A stretch of 64,000 nucleotides of DNA from positions 434,001-498,000 of the forward strand of contig CBDAUF010000002.1 in the NCBI GenBank assembly GCA_965200535.1. The letters are read 5' to 3'. The notes under the pieces were generated by a model. The model was given only the letters and a program-made list of their open reading frames with translations, had not been told where the DNA came from and ran no database searches. Origin of the DNA: MPNO01 sp965200535 (GTDB lineage Bacteria > Pseudomonadota > Alphaproteobacteria > MPNO01). Made by a program: the position numbers and the translations under genes. This document shows, in pieces, positions 33,162-42,268 of the stretch (its first letter is position 1; each line of letters opens with the position of its first letter).

Positions 33162-34168
33162 TGAAACGTTGGAGCGTACTGGCCGCCGCCGGCCTGCTGG
33201 CGGCCGTGGCCGCGGCGCCCGCCGAGGCGCAGAAGCGGCAGATCAAGATGTCGACCATAGCACCGGGCACGTCGATGTATCTCGTGATGACCACCTTTGC
33301 CAATCTGGTGAACCAGGGGCAGAAGGATTTCGAGATCACCGTCGATGCCACCGGCACGGCGACCAAGCACATGGTCGACGTTGCGCGCGGCTCGATCGAC
33401 ATGTCGATGACCGCACCGATTGCCTATCACTGGATGAAAAACGGGACCCGGGTCTACAAGAAGTTGAAGGGCGTCAAGGAACTGGCCAAGAAGCTGAGGA
33501 CGGTGTTCTGGTTCCCCGCCGGCGCCTTCCACTACACCGTCTATGAGAACTCCGGAATGAAGACGCTGGCGGACCTCAAGGGCAAGCGCGCCTTTATCGG
33601 TCCGCCGTCCGGCGGCCAGCTCGTGACCGGACTCGCCTTCGTCAAGGCGGTGACCGGGCTTTCGCCGAAGAGCGGCGATTTCAAGAGCGTGAACCTCAAC
33701 TTCATCTCCGCCCTGCAAGCGTTCCAGGATCGCCAGATCGACGTCTACACCATCGCCTGCCTCGATCCCTGCGCGCAGCTCCAGCAGGTCGCGGCGACCT
33801 CCAAGATCCGGTTCCTCGGCCTGCCGAACGCGGCCGACCTCGACAAGACGCCGGCGCTCAAGAAATTCTTCAGCCCGCTCGGCCGGATCAAGGGCGTCAT
33901 CAAGAAGGGCGTCTACGGCTCGGCCCAGGCGAACGAGGCCGATGTCCACAGCAACGGCGCGATTCTCGGCGTCACGGCGCGCGAGGGCCTCGACAACGAT
34001 ACCGTCTACACCATGACCAAGCTGTTCTGGTCGAACCTGAAGGGCATCCGCAGCAGCGCGCCCTATATGAACGCGGTGTCGATCGAGTTCGCCACCCAGA
34101 AGGGGAACATGGTGTTCCATCCCGGCGCCGTGAAGTTCTACAAGGAAGCCGGCGTCTGGAAGGGTTAG
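33158..34168 (+). CDS. TAXI-family TRAP solute-binding protein
   Basis: The 336-aa periplasmic receptor has a Sec signal peptide (MMKRWSVLAAAGLLAAVA, cleavage near AEA-Q). The mature protein shows TAXI-type features: TIAPGTSMYLVMTTFANLVN, TGTATKHMVDVARG, a FIGPPSGGQLVTG loop and the late TKLFWSNLKGIR helix. GAGGGAGG lies 6 bases before ATG 33158, which overlaps the permease stop. TAXI systems import glutamate, 2-oxoglutarate and other organic acids; the cargo here is unknown, and a sulfated compound is a guess based on flanking sulfatases. Confidence 0.88.
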   Translation: MMKRWSVLAAAGLLAAVAAAPAEAQKRQIKMSTIAPGTSMYLVMTTFANLVNQGQKDFEITVDATGTATKHMVDVARGSIDMSMTAPIAYHWMKNGTRVYKKLKGVKELAKKLRTVFWFPAGAFHYTVYENSGMKTLADLKGKRAFIGPPSGGQLVTGLAFVKAVTGLSPKSGDFKSVNLNFISALQAFQDRQIDVYTIACLDPCAQLQQVAATSKIRFLGLPNAADLDKTPALKKFFSPLGRIKGVIKKGVYGSAQANEADVHSNGAILGVTAREGLDNDTVYTMTKLFWSNLKGIRSSAPYMNAVSIEFATQKGNMVFHPGAVKFYKEAGVWKG

Positions 34169-34216
34169 GCGTCCGGATTGCTGCCTGGGACCGGACTCCG
34201 CACCCGGATCCTGTCC

Positions 34217-34242
34217 CGGGAACGGCCGCGGCCGCGTTCCCG
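34217..34242. terminator. Hairpin between convergent genes
   Basis: An 8-bp stem CGGGAACG (34217-34224) / CGTTCCCG (34235-34242) with a 10-base GC loop lies between the convergent TAXI receptor and sulfatase genes. There is no T tract. Confidence 0.4.
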
Positions 34243-34248
34243 ACGGGT

Positions 34249-35811
34249 TCAGGCCATGCGTTCGGCGACGGGGCTCTCGTCCATCAGCGCCGTCATCTGG
34301 TGGTTGAGCCGGAGCGACAACGCTGCCTTCGCGGCCGCGTGCTGCGGGTCGTCCCACAGATTCCGGGATTCATCGGGGTCGTTCGCAACGTCGTAGAGTT
34401 CGCCCCATTCCTCATCGAGATAGAGGGTAAAGCGCCACTCCGGCGTACGCAGGACCCGGACCCGCGCCGGGGTCGGAAATCCGAGGCGCGCGAGACTGTC
34501 GTTGTACTCGATCAGCAGTTCATCGCGATGATCCGCGCCCTCGCGGATGGTCGGCATCAGGCTCCTCCCCTGCATCCCCCGGTAAGGCGTCAGTCCGCAC
34601 CGGTCGAGAATTGTCGCCGGAAGGTCCAGCGTGGACGCCAGGGTCCGGGTCGATCCGGCCGTGCGGTCTTCGGGATCGGACCAGATCATCGGAACCTGGG
34701 TTATCGAGCGGAACGGCAGTGCGCCCTTCAGGAGCAGGCCGTAATCCCCCATGTAATCGCCGTGGTCGGAGGTGAAGCAGACGACGGTGTCGTCGTGCAG
34801 CCCCTTGTCGTCGAGGGCGGCCATGATACGCCCGACCTGGTCGTCGATCATGGCGATCATCCCGGCGGTGAGCGCCATCGCCTCGCGGATATGCTGTTCA
34901 TCGACCCGCATCGCGGTCTGACGGGTTCGCTGTCCTTCGCCGCGCTTCCAGTTGTCGCTTATCCACTGCATCGGCGGTGTCGGATTGCTGTGCGCCTCGT
35001 AAGGCAGGCGCACCGTGAACTGCTCCGGCGAATAGAGGTCCCAGTAACGGCCCGGCGGGGTGAATGGATGGTGGGGGTCCGGGAAGGAGACGAAGAGAAA
35101 GAACGGCGCGTCGTCGCTGCCGCGGGCCTCGAGATAGTCGATCGCCCGGTCCGCGACGTACGCGGTCGGATAGAGTTCCTCCGGAACCGGCGTGCGGTAG
35201 GCCTGCGGGCAGCTGTAATTGTGCGGCAGTTCGTTGGCGTCGTCGTGCAGCGCTTCCCAGTCCGGACAATTGTCGCGGAACCATTGCACATAGTGGCCGC
35301 CGCAGCGGTCGCCGTGCGCGGTAACCATATCCACATGCTCGAAACCGTAATACGGAAGCTCGAGCCGATACCGTTCGGCCGCCGCGTAACGGTCCGGCTG
35401 TTCCTGCATATAGTCGGCGCGGTCCGGGCGCCGGGCTTCCTCGATCAGCCGTTCCCTGCCGTCGTCGAGGCCGACGGCGCCGTGCGGGGTAAACGGCTGC
35501 AGGTGGCTCTTGCCGATGCTGGCGGTCTCGTAGCCGGCCGCCCGCAGAACGTCCAGAAACGTATGGGTGTTCCAGGGCAGGCTGCAGCCGTTGTACCGCA
35601 GCCCGTGAACGCTCGGCATACGCCCGGTCAGCAGCGAGGCGCGGTTCGGCATACAGACCGGCGACGCGACGTGGAAGTCGTCGAAGCGCGTTCCCTCCGC
35701 GGCGATCCGGTCGATGTTCGGCGTACGCAGGACCGGATGGTCATAGCAGCCAAGCCAGTCGGAGCGCTGCTGGTCGGTGATGAAGAAGAGATAGTTCGGT
35801 CTACGGCTCAT
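34249..35811 (-). CDS. Type I sulfatase (arylsulfatase/choline-sulfatase-like)
   Basis: The 520-aa product is an alkaline-phosphatase-superfamily sulfatase. It has the formylglycine motif Cys53-M-P-N-Arg57-A-S-L-L-T-G-R, the metal ligands Asp13/Gln14 in ITDQQR, and the FTSDHGDYMGDYGL signature. The cysteine must be oxidised by a formylglycine-generating enzyme encoded elsewhere. There is no signal peptide, so it appears cytoplasmic, as choline sulfatase is. Its ribosome site is weak; the LigI-like amidohydrolase gene lies 91 bases upstream on the same strand. The substrate ester is unknown. Confidence 0.9.
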   Translation of the reverse strand: MSRRPNYLFFITDQQRSDWLGCYDHPVLRTPNIDRIAAEGTRFDDFHVASPVCMPNRASLLTGRMPSVHGLRYNGCSLPWNTHTFLDVLRAAGYETASIGKSHLQPFTPHGAVGLDDGRERLIEEARRPDRADYMQEQPDRYAAAERYRLELPYYGFEHVDMVTAHGDRCGGHYVQWFRDNCPDWEALHDDANELPHNYSCPQAYRTPVPEELYPTAYVADRAIDYLEARGSDDAPFFLFVSFPDPHHPFTPPGRYWDLYSPEQFTVRLPYEAHSNPTPPMQWISDNWKRGEGQRTRQTAMRVDEQHIREAMALTAGMIAMIDDQVGRIMAALDDKGLHDDTVVCFTSDHGDYMGDYGLLLKGALPFRSITQVPMIWSDPEDRTAGSTRTLASTLDLPATILDRCGLTPYRGMQGRSLMPTIREGADHRDELLIEYNDSLARLGFPTPARVRVLRTPEWRFTLYLDEEWGELYDVANDPDESRNLWDDPQHAAAKAALSLRLNHQMTALMDESPVAERMA

Positions 35812-35902
35812 TTGCGGTCACACCGTGGTTGGTGGTTACGTCCTGGTACGGGAAAGCCGGCGCCCGATGCCGGGCAGGGACGGCATCGTGCCCGGAGCGG
35901 GG

Positions 35903-36787
35903 TCAGAACCGGTAAAAGGCGGCCGGCGTATCGACCATGATCTTGCGGCGCAGCGCCTCGTCGGCGATCCAGTCTCCGAACGCATCGACGAGGTCGCCGT
36001 CGTTGGGATTGACCTCGTACTTGTTCGGGTGGGGCCAATCGGTGCCCCAGACGATCCGGTCCTCGGCGGCCTCGACCAGCGCCTGGGCCATCGGTCTGAC
36101 GTCGTCATAGGGGGGAAGATCGGTTTCGCTGACCCGGTTGGCGCCGGAAATCTTGATCCAGGTATTGCCTTCCCGGACGAGATCGAGGAGCGCCTGAAAA
36201 CCCGGGGCGGAAACCCCCGCCGCGGCGGGTTGGTAGGCAAAATGGGCGATCGACATGGGGACCGGCAGGGCGCGAAAGACCGGCATGAGGTCGAGAATAT
36301 CCTTGCCCGGGAACAGGAACTCGATATGCCAGCCGAGCGGGGCAATCCTGGCCGCGAGCTCGGGAAGCTGGTCGAACGTTATCGGCATTCCCCCCTTGTT
36401 GTCCGTATTGAGGCGAATACCGCGGGCGCCGGCGGCATCGAAGGCTGCCAGCTCCTCGTCGGTAATATCCATCCGGCAGGCGATGATGGCGCGCGCCCGA
36501 TCCGGCGTTTCGGCGTTGAGCGCGTTCATCCCGTCCATGATCGCGGCGTTGTCCACGCCGTAGATCGAGGGCTGGGTAAACACCACGCGGTCGACACCGA
36601 GCGTCGCGTGCAGGTGTTTCAGATCGGCCAGCGTGGATTCGGGCGGGTTGTATCCGCGGCCCGGCGACAGCGGGTAGCGGTTCTCGAACACGTGGACATG
36701 CGTGTCCACCGAACCGGGCGGCAGGGAAATGCCGGGCCGGCGGGGGTTCCTGTCGGGTGGAATGCAATCCCTGATTTCGCTGTTCAT
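35903..36787 (-). CDS. LigI-like amidohydrolase (lactonase/dicarboxylate hydrolase family)
   Basis: The 294-aa TIM-barrel hydrolase resembles 2-pyrone-4,6-dicarboxylate hydrolase. It has the N-terminal DTHVHVF H-x-H motif, ARGIRLNTDNKGG, the metal-type IAHFAY and the C-terminal IVWGTDWPHPNKY with catalytic Asp. The family hydrolyses lactones and pyrones without needing the usual binuclear metal site. Upstream on the same strand is an SDR; an SDR followed by a lactonase is a common pairing for oxidising a lactol or sugar and opening the lactone (inference). Confidence 0.87.
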   Translation of the reverse strand: MNSEIRDCIPPDRNPRRPGISLPPGSVDTHVHVFENRYPLSPGRGYNPPESTLADLKHLHATLGVDRVVFTQPSIYGVDNAAIMDGMNALNAETPDRARAIIACRMDITDEELAAFDAAGARGIRLNTDNKGGMPITFDQLPELAARIAPLGWHIEFLFPGKDILDLMPVFRALPVPMSIAHFAYQPAAAGVSAPGFQALLDLVREGNTWIKISGANRVSETDLPPYDDVRPMAQALVEAAEDRIVWGTDWPHPNKYEVNPNDGDLVDAFGDWIADEALRRKIMVDTPAAFYRF

Positions 36788-36891
36788 CGTTTTCCTTTCC
36801 GATTGATTTCCGACGTTTCCGGCGCCCGCCCGGCACGGCGCCGGGAGACACCGCCCGGCCGCCTGCCCGGACCGGCCCCGGCTGCCCTCGT

Positions 36892-37644
36892 TCAGCCCCG
36901 GCCGACGAAGGGCATCTTGGTCGCCATGATGGTCACGAACAGGACGTTCGCCTCCGGCGGCAGGCCGGCGATCCAGGCCACCATGTCGCCGCAGTGAGCG
37001 ACATCCATCACCGGTTCCACCATGACTTCTCCGTTGGCCTGGGGCACGCCGTGCTTCATGCGTCCGCCCATCGGGGTGTCGGCGTTGCCGATGTCGATCT
37101 GGCTGCAGACGATGTCATGTTTGCGCCCGTCGAGAGCGATGCTCTTGGTCAGGCCGGTCACCGCGTGCTTGGTCGCGGTATAGGCGATCGTGTCGGGCCG
37201 CGGCGCATGCGCGGAGATCGAACCGTTATTGATGATCCGGCCCCCTTTCGGATCCTGGCTCTTCATGATCTTCACCGCTTCCTGGGCGCAGATGAAAGAG
37301 CCGGTCAGGTTGACGTCCACAACGCGTTTCCAGTCGTCGAGGTCGAGGTCCTCCATGGGAATCCGGGGCGCCCCCATGCCCGCGTTGTTGAACAGGAGGT
37401 CGAGGCGGTCGAACCGCGTGCGGATGTCGGCGAACATGGAACGGACCTGTTCGGGAACCGTGATATCGACCGACGCCACGACCGTTTCCGGCCCGTTCTC
37501 TCCTGCCAGCGCGGCGGTTTCCTCGAGCAGCGCGCGGCGCCGTCCGGCGAGCACGACGGCATGGCCGCTGCGGTGCAGCGCAAGCGCGGCCGCGCGGCCG
37601 ATTCCCGTCCCGGCTCCGGTGACCAGCGCGACCCTTGGCGGCAT
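36892..37644 (-). CDS. SDR-family oxidoreductase
   Basis: The 250-aa short-chain dehydrogenase has TGAGTGIG (residues 9-16), NNAGMG, NNGSISAHA and the catalytic Y-T-A-T-K motif. It differs from many SDRs in its C-terminus, which lacks the common DGG motif and ends VLFVTIMATKMPFVGRG. ATG 37644 has a strong GGGAGG 6 bases upstream; a longer frame upstream is not homologous. It leads the minus-strand group with the LigI-like hydrolase and sulfatase and is divergent from the enolase-superfamily gene. Confidence 0.88.
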   Translation of the reverse strand: MPPRVALVTGAGTGIGRAAALALHRSGHAVVLAGRRRALLEETAALAGENGPETVVASVDITVPEQVRSMFADIRTRFDRLDLLFNNAGMGAPRIPMEDLDLDDWKRVVDVNLTGSFICAQEAVKIMKSQDPKGGRIINNGSISAHAPRPDTIAYTATKHAVTGLTKSIALDGRKHDIVCSQIDIGNADTPMGGRMKHGVPQANGEVMVEPVMDVAHCGDMVAWIAGLPPEANVLFVTIMATKMPFVGRG

Positions 37645-37868
37645 GACAGCCTCCCTCTTGCGGTTTTCGGCAGCGTCCTCGGGTACGGACCTGTCTGCCG
37701 GCGCCGCCCGTCGACCGGGCGCAGGCCCCTGCGGCGGCGCATCGCCTTCCCGCTCTCCCGCCGCGGCGGGGCCGGACGGGCAGCCTGCAGGGTGGTTTCT
37801 GGACTTGCACTGCACAATGCCCTTACCCTGACCGGCGGACAACCGTCAAACCGAGGCTTGGAGGCGTT

Positions 37869-38972
37869 TTGAGACTTTCCGGCATGGAAGCCCGCATCGT
37901 CCGAATCCCCCTGGTTTCGCCAATGAAGCTTGGCGGGGTGGAAATCTCGACCGCCGACAACCTGATTGTCAGGATCGCCGACACGGACGGCGCCGTCGGC
38001 TGGGGAGAGGCCGCTTCGGCGCCGGCCATGACCGGAGAGACCCCCGAGGGGATGCTCGCCGCCGCCCGCTATCTCGCACCGTGGCTCGAGGGTCGGGAGA
38101 TCGAGGATTTCGGCGCACTTCATCGGATGCTCGACCGCTTCCTCTACGGCAATCACGGCGTCAAGGCGGCGATCGAGGTGGCGCTGCTCGATATTCAGGG
38201 AAAGCGCGGGCGGAAACCGCTGTGGGATCTTCTCGGTGGCCGGGCGCGGCAGGAGGCGGTCGTGCTGACCATGGTGGCGGGCGGGAATCCGGCATCGGAG
38301 ATCGACGATGCCAAGCGTCAGCGCGATGCGGGCTTCCGCGCGTTCAAGGTCAAGGTCGGCGGCGCCGAACCCGAACGCGACCTGGAACGGGCTGCCGCCG
38401 TGCGGGCGGTTGCCGGCGCCAAGGCGCGCGTCTCCGCCGATGCCAACCAGGGCTATTCGCGCAGCGAAGCGCTGGGCTTCGCCGAGGGCGCGGCCCAGGC
38501 CCGCCTCGATTTCATGGAGCAGCTTGTTGCGTCCAGCGACCTCGAGGGCATGGCTGCTTGTGCAGCCGCGACCAGCGTTCCGCTCGGCGCCGACGAAGGC
38601 TTCCACTCTCTCGACGATATCCGCCGCCACAGGGATGCGGGCGCGGCGGCCGGGGGCAGCCTCAAGACCATCAAGCTCGGCGGCGCTCTTGGCGTCGTCG
38701 AGGCGGCGCGCGTCATGCAGGACCTCGACATGCATGTGAATCTCGCAGGCAAGCTGGCCGAAACCGGCATCTCGAGCGCCGCGATCGCCCACCTCGCGGT
38801 GGCCCTGCCGCAGCTCGACTGGGACGTCAGCGTCACCAATCAGTATCTCGTGGACGACATCGTCCGCGATCCGATAACCATTCGCGACGGTGTCGTGCGC
38901 CCGCCCGAGCGTCCGGGTCTCGGCATCGTCCTCGACGAGACCAAACTGTCCGGTTTCACCTCGATGAAATGA
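37869..38972 (+). CDS. Enolase-superfamily enzyme (mandelate racemase/muconate lactonising type)
   Basis: The 367-aa product has a capping domain plus TIM barrel. Catalytic features seen are K-x-K (Lys160-x-Lys162 in AFKVKVGG), metal ligands Asp191 (with Asn193), Glu217 and Asp242/Glu243, and Lys269 in KTIKLGG on the opposite face, the muconate-lactonising/dipeptide-epimerase arrangement. The start is probably TTG 37869, 5 bases after GGAGG; ATG 37884 is possible. It is followed by the OsmC-like and IlvD/Edd genes, which suggests acid sugar or lactone catabolism. Confidence 0.87.
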   Translation: MRLSGMEARIVRIPLVSPMKLGGVEISTADNLIVRIADTDGAVGWGEAASAPAMTGETPEGMLAAARYLAPWLEGREIEDFGALHRMLDRFLYGNHGVKAAIEVALLDIQGKRGRKPLWDLLGGRARQEAVVLTMVAGGNPASEIDDAKRQRDAGFRAFKVKVGGAEPERDLERAAAVRAVAGAKARVSADANQGYSRSEALGFAEGAAQARLDFMEQLVASSDLEGMAACAAATSVPLGADEGFHSLDDIRRHRDAGAAAGGSLKTIKLGGALGVVEAARVMQDLDMHVNLAGKLAETGISSAAIAHLAVALPQLDWDVSVTNQYLVDDIVRDPITIRDGVVRPPERPGLGIVLDETKLSGFTSMK

Positions 38973-39053
38973 CGCAACGCGTGCGGCCGCCCCGGCGCCG
39001 GCAGGGCGGCCGTCCGATTGCGCAGCAACGGCAAAACAGGCAGGAGACTTCCG

Positions 39054-40238
39054 ATGGCACCACGCGACACGATCGATATAGCGGGCTATCCGCTCGGCTT
39101 CTGCGCGGTGCAGGGCAATCGGAGGCCCGCCCTGCTGGGCAGCGGAACCGGCCGCGATGTCTTTCGGGTCGACGCCCGGCAGATGAGCACCCACCAAAAG
39201 GAAGCCGTGGTGCGCGAGGGCGGCGACGGAAATGCCTGGCGGCTGACCAGCGATGAGGGGAAGCACCTGAAAGGCACCGACCTTGCGCCTTTTCCGCTCG
39301 GTTTCTTCAACGCCGGGATGCATGGCGACCTGCTCGGGCGCATGGCCGCGATGGCGCATGACCGCGCCATCGCGATCGAAGACGTGAGGCTGGAGCTCGA
39401 CAACGCCTACTATCTGACAGGCTCTTTCTTCCGGGGCGACGGTCAGGGCTTCGCAGAACCTTCCGCCGTTCGCGTCGCCATGCGTTCCGCCGCGTCCGCG
39501 GACCGGATCGTGCGGCTCGTCACCGACGCCGTCGCGGCCTCCCCGGCGTTCGCGGCATTGCGGACGCCGCTGACCAACAGCTTTGCGATTTACGTGAACG
39601 GCCGGCGGCGCGACGTCGCCACCATGACGCCGTCCGGCAGCGCGGATGCCCCCGATCCCTTTACGACTTACAGCCAACCGCCGGCGCCGTTGGCCGGCGC
39701 GGCCGGCGACATCATCCGAATGACGGGCGCCACCGAGACAGGCGCCGTCGAGCCTGCCCAGGCCGGCACCAGGTCGCGTATCACCCGCTCCGTCCGGGGC
39801 GTCAGCCATCTGGTCGACGAGGGCGGGGTGACCGAGACCGAAACCTGGCTCGCTCTTCCGGGAATGAGTCACTTCAGCCTGGTTTCGGATGAGCGGCCGG
39901 ACGGCAGAACGGCCCCGTCGGGCCTTTCGCTGCTGTCTGCGGGGATCGCTTTCTGCTACATGACCCAGATCTCCCGCTACATTGAGCACATGAAGTTCGC
40001 GATCGACGGCGTGCGCATCGTTCAGTATTGCCCCTACGGGGTGAAGGAGACGCCCGACGGGCTGCAAGGCGTCGTCGAACCCGTGGATACGCATTTGTTC
40101 CTCAACGGCCGGGAAGACGACGAGACGTTCGAGACCCTGATGAGGATTGCCGCCCGTACGTGCTATCTGCACGCGACCCTGGGCGACAGCGTGGACTGGA
40201 GCCTGACGGTGGACCTCAACGGCGAGCGGGTTCTCTGA
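39054..40238 (+). CDS. Double OsmC-like domain protein (tentative)
   Basis: This 394-aa protein appears to contain two OsmC-like folds. The first half (about 80-185) has the helix-strand order of OsmC (GFFNAGMHGDLLGRMAAMA, then SPAFAALRTP) but lacks both cysteines. The second half (about 290-390) keeps Cys301 in GIAFCYMTQISRYIEHMK and Cys370 in ARTCYLHATLG, the positions of the redox pair in OsmC/Ohr. OsmC/Ohr proteins reduce organic hydroperoxides with these cysteines. The gene lies between an enolase-superfamily enzyme and a dehydratase, an odd place for a stress protein, so it may act on a pathway intermediate. The assignment is by pattern only. Confidence 0.6.
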   Translation: MAPRDTIDIAGYPLGFCAVQGNRRPALLGSGTGRDVFRVDARQMSTHQKEAVVREGGDGNAWRLTSDEGKHLKGTDLAPFPLGFFNAGMHGDLLGRMAAMAHDRAIAIEDVRLELDNAYYLTGSFFRGDGQGFAEPSAVRVAMRSAASADRIVRLVTDAVAASPAFAALRTPLTNSFAIYVNGRRRDVATMTPSGSADAPDPFTTYSQPPAPLAGAAGDIIRMTGATETGAVEPAQAGTRSRITRSVRGVSHLVDEGGVTETETWLALPGMSHFSLVSDERPDGRTAPSGLSLLSAGIAFCYMTQISRYIEHMKFAIDGVRIVQYCPYGVKETPDGLQGVVEPVDTHLFLNGREDDETFETLMRIAARTCYLHATLGDSVDWSLTVDLNGERVL

Positions 40239-40291
40239 AACCGGATGGCCCTGCGCCGGACGGAGCGGATCCGCCGGCTACGGAAACTGCG

Positions 40292-42010
40292 ATGAAAAAC
40301 TCTGTACGAGGTCTCGGCCTCGGCCTGACCAACTATGGCGACCCGGATTTTGCGCTCTATCTGCGCAAGTCGTTTGCCAAGTCCATGGGCTATTCCGACG
40401 GCATGCTTGCCAAGCCCGTCATCGGGATCGCCTATACTGCGTCGGGCTTCAACAACTGCCACCGTCATTTCCCGGAACTGCTGGAGGCCGTCAAACGCGG
40501 TGTCTTCGCATCCGGCGGCCTGCCGCTCGAATTCCCGACCATCTCGCTCGGCGAAGTGTTCCTCAGCCCGACCAGCCTCAAGTTCCGCAATCTCATGGCG
40601 ATGGACACCGAGGAAATGATCCGGGCCCAGCCCATGGATGCCGTGGTCCTGATGGGAGGATGCGACAAGACCGTACCGGCCCAGCTCATGGGCGCGGTTT
40701 CTGCCGGGAGGCCGTGCATCCAGCTTGCCGCCGGTCCGATGATGACCTCGCGCCACGAGGGCGAACGGCTCGGCGCCTGTACCGACTGCCGCCGCTTCTG
40801 GGCGCAGTATCGGGCCGGAAAGCTCAGCGCCGGAGAAATCCGTCAGGTCGAGGGAAAGCTGGCGACGACTGCCGGCACCTGTGCGGTCATGGGCACGGCC
40901 TCGACGATGGCCTGCGTCAGCGAGGCGCTCGGCCTGTGCCTTCCCGGCACCGCGGCCATTCCCGCCGTCCACGCCGATCGTCTCAGGGCTGCCGAAGCAA
41001 CCGGCGCCGCGGCGGTGCGCCTTGCCGCCGATCCCGTCGTGCCGGGCCGGATCGTCACCCGCGAGTCGGTCGAGAACGCGCTGCGCGTGCTGCTTGCGGT
41101 CGGAGGCTCGACGAATGCGATCATCCATCTGACGGCTATCGCCGGCCGCGGCGGGATAGACATCGACCTCGAATGGTTCAACCGCCTTTCCGACACCACC
41201 CCGGTCCTCGTGAATCTCAAACCGACCGGCGAAAACTACATGGAGGACTTCTTTTTCGCCGGGGGTCTCGGGGCGGTGCTTCGCGAACTGCGACCGCTGC
41301 TCCATCTCGACTGTCCCACGGTGGCAGGCCAGACGCTGGGCGAACGCCTGGCCGGCGAGGCCGACCTTGCCGACCGCGGTGTGATCGCCGCCGCCGACTG
41401 CCCGGTCGAGAGGCAGGGGGGGCTGGTCGCCCTGTTCGGCTCCCTGGCGCCGCGCGGCGCTATTCTCAAGCGTTCGGCGGCGGACAGCGCGCTGTTTGAA
41501 CGCGAGGGCCGCGCGGTTGTCTTTTCGTCTCTCGAGGACCTTTCGATGCGCATCGACGACCCCGAGCTCGATGTGATGGAGGACGACTTTCTCGTGCTGC
41601 AGAATGCCGGACCGGAAAGCGCCTCCGGCATGCCGGAGGCGGGATATCTCCCGATCCCCCGAAAGCTCGCCGAACGGGGGGTCAGGGACATGGTGCGCAT
41701 TTCGGACGCCAGGATGTCGGGAACCGCCTACGGCACGGTGGTGCTGCACGTCACTCCCGAGGCAGCGGCCGGCGGACCCCTGGGCCTGGTCAGGACCGGA
41801 GACCGGATCCGGCTCTCGGTCGCGGACAAGACGATCGATCTCCTGGTCGACGAGGACGAGCTCGAACGCCGCCGGGCACGGATCGGCGAGCCGCACGCGG
41901 CGCGGACGCGGCGGCGGGGCTACGACCGGCTCTACGCCGAGCAGGTTCTCCAGGCCGATCGGGGCTGCGATTTCGAATTCATGCGTCCGGTCCCGCCCGC
42001 GCCGCCGTAA
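40292..42010 (+). CDS. IlvD/Edd-family iron-sulfur dehydratase
   Basis: The 572-aa dehydratase has the three cluster cysteines Cys56 (NNCHRHF), Cys124 (GGCDKTVPA, with Lys126) and Cys197 (AGTCAVMGTASTM). The substrate phosphate/acid site GGSTNAIIHL and the C-terminal MSGTAYGTVVLHVTPEA are also present. Family members dehydrate dihydroxy acids (IlvD), 6-phosphogluconate (Edd) or free aldonic acids. Its context with an enolase-superfamily enzyme favours a sugar-acid dehydratase rather than branched-chain amino acid synthesis. Confidence 0.9.
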   Translation: MKNSVRGLGLGLTNYGDPDFALYLRKSFAKSMGYSDGMLAKPVIGIAYTASGFNNCHRHFPELLEAVKRGVFASGGLPLEFPTISLGEVFLSPTSLKFRNLMAMDTEEMIRAQPMDAVVLMGGCDKTVPAQLMGAVSAGRPCIQLAAGPMMTSRHEGERLGACTDCRRFWAQYRAGKLSAGEIRQVEGKLATTAGTCAVMGTASTMACVSEALGLCLPGTAAIPAVHADRLRAAEATGAAAVRLAADPVVPGRIVTRESVENALRVLLAVGGSTNAIIHLTAIAGRGGIDIDLEWFNRLSDTTPVLVNLKPTGENYMEDFFFAGGLGAVLRELRPLLHLDCPTVAGQTLGERLAGEADLADRGVIAAADCPVERQGGLVALFGSLAPRGAILKRSAADSALFEREGRAVVFSSLEDLSMRIDDPELDVMEDDFLVLQNAGPESASGMPEAGYLPIPRKLAERGVRDMVRISDARMSGTAYGTVVLHVTPEAAAGGPLGLVRTGDRIRLSVADKTIDLLVDEDELERRRARIGEPHAARTRRRGYDRLYAEQVLQADRGCDFEFMRPVPPAPP

Positions 42011-42023
42011 AACGGCGGGCGGA

Positions 42024-42152
42024 TTACCCGATACCGTACTGCTCGTTCGCCAGCCATTCGCCGAACACCACGGGTTCGGCCGAATTGGTGGTGGAGCACA
42101 CGATATCGGCGCCGTCGACGACGGAACGGGCGTTCGGCATGGTCCGAACGCA
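42024..42152 (-). pseudogene. Remnant of an ornithine cyclodeaminase/mu-crystallin gene
   Basis: On the minus strand a short open stretch reads ADIVCSTTNSAEPVVFGEWL, closely matching the NAD-binding-domain motif of ornithine cyclodeaminase family proteins (ADIVVTAT-S-EPV--GEWL). It stops about 8 residues later at 42024. The rest of the roughly 320-residue protein is absent on either side, so this is a decayed fragment and not a gene. It sits in the 258-base gap between the IlvD/Edd gene and an SDR. Confidence 0.6.
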
Positions 42153-42268
42153 GCCGGTTGCCGATGAACCGCCGGTTCGGCCCGGCCCTCCGCCTTTCGG
42201 TTGCCAGTGAGCGGCCGGGAAGGCAACCTGCCCGCCGCACATCCCCGGATCGGCGGAGAGTCACTGTC

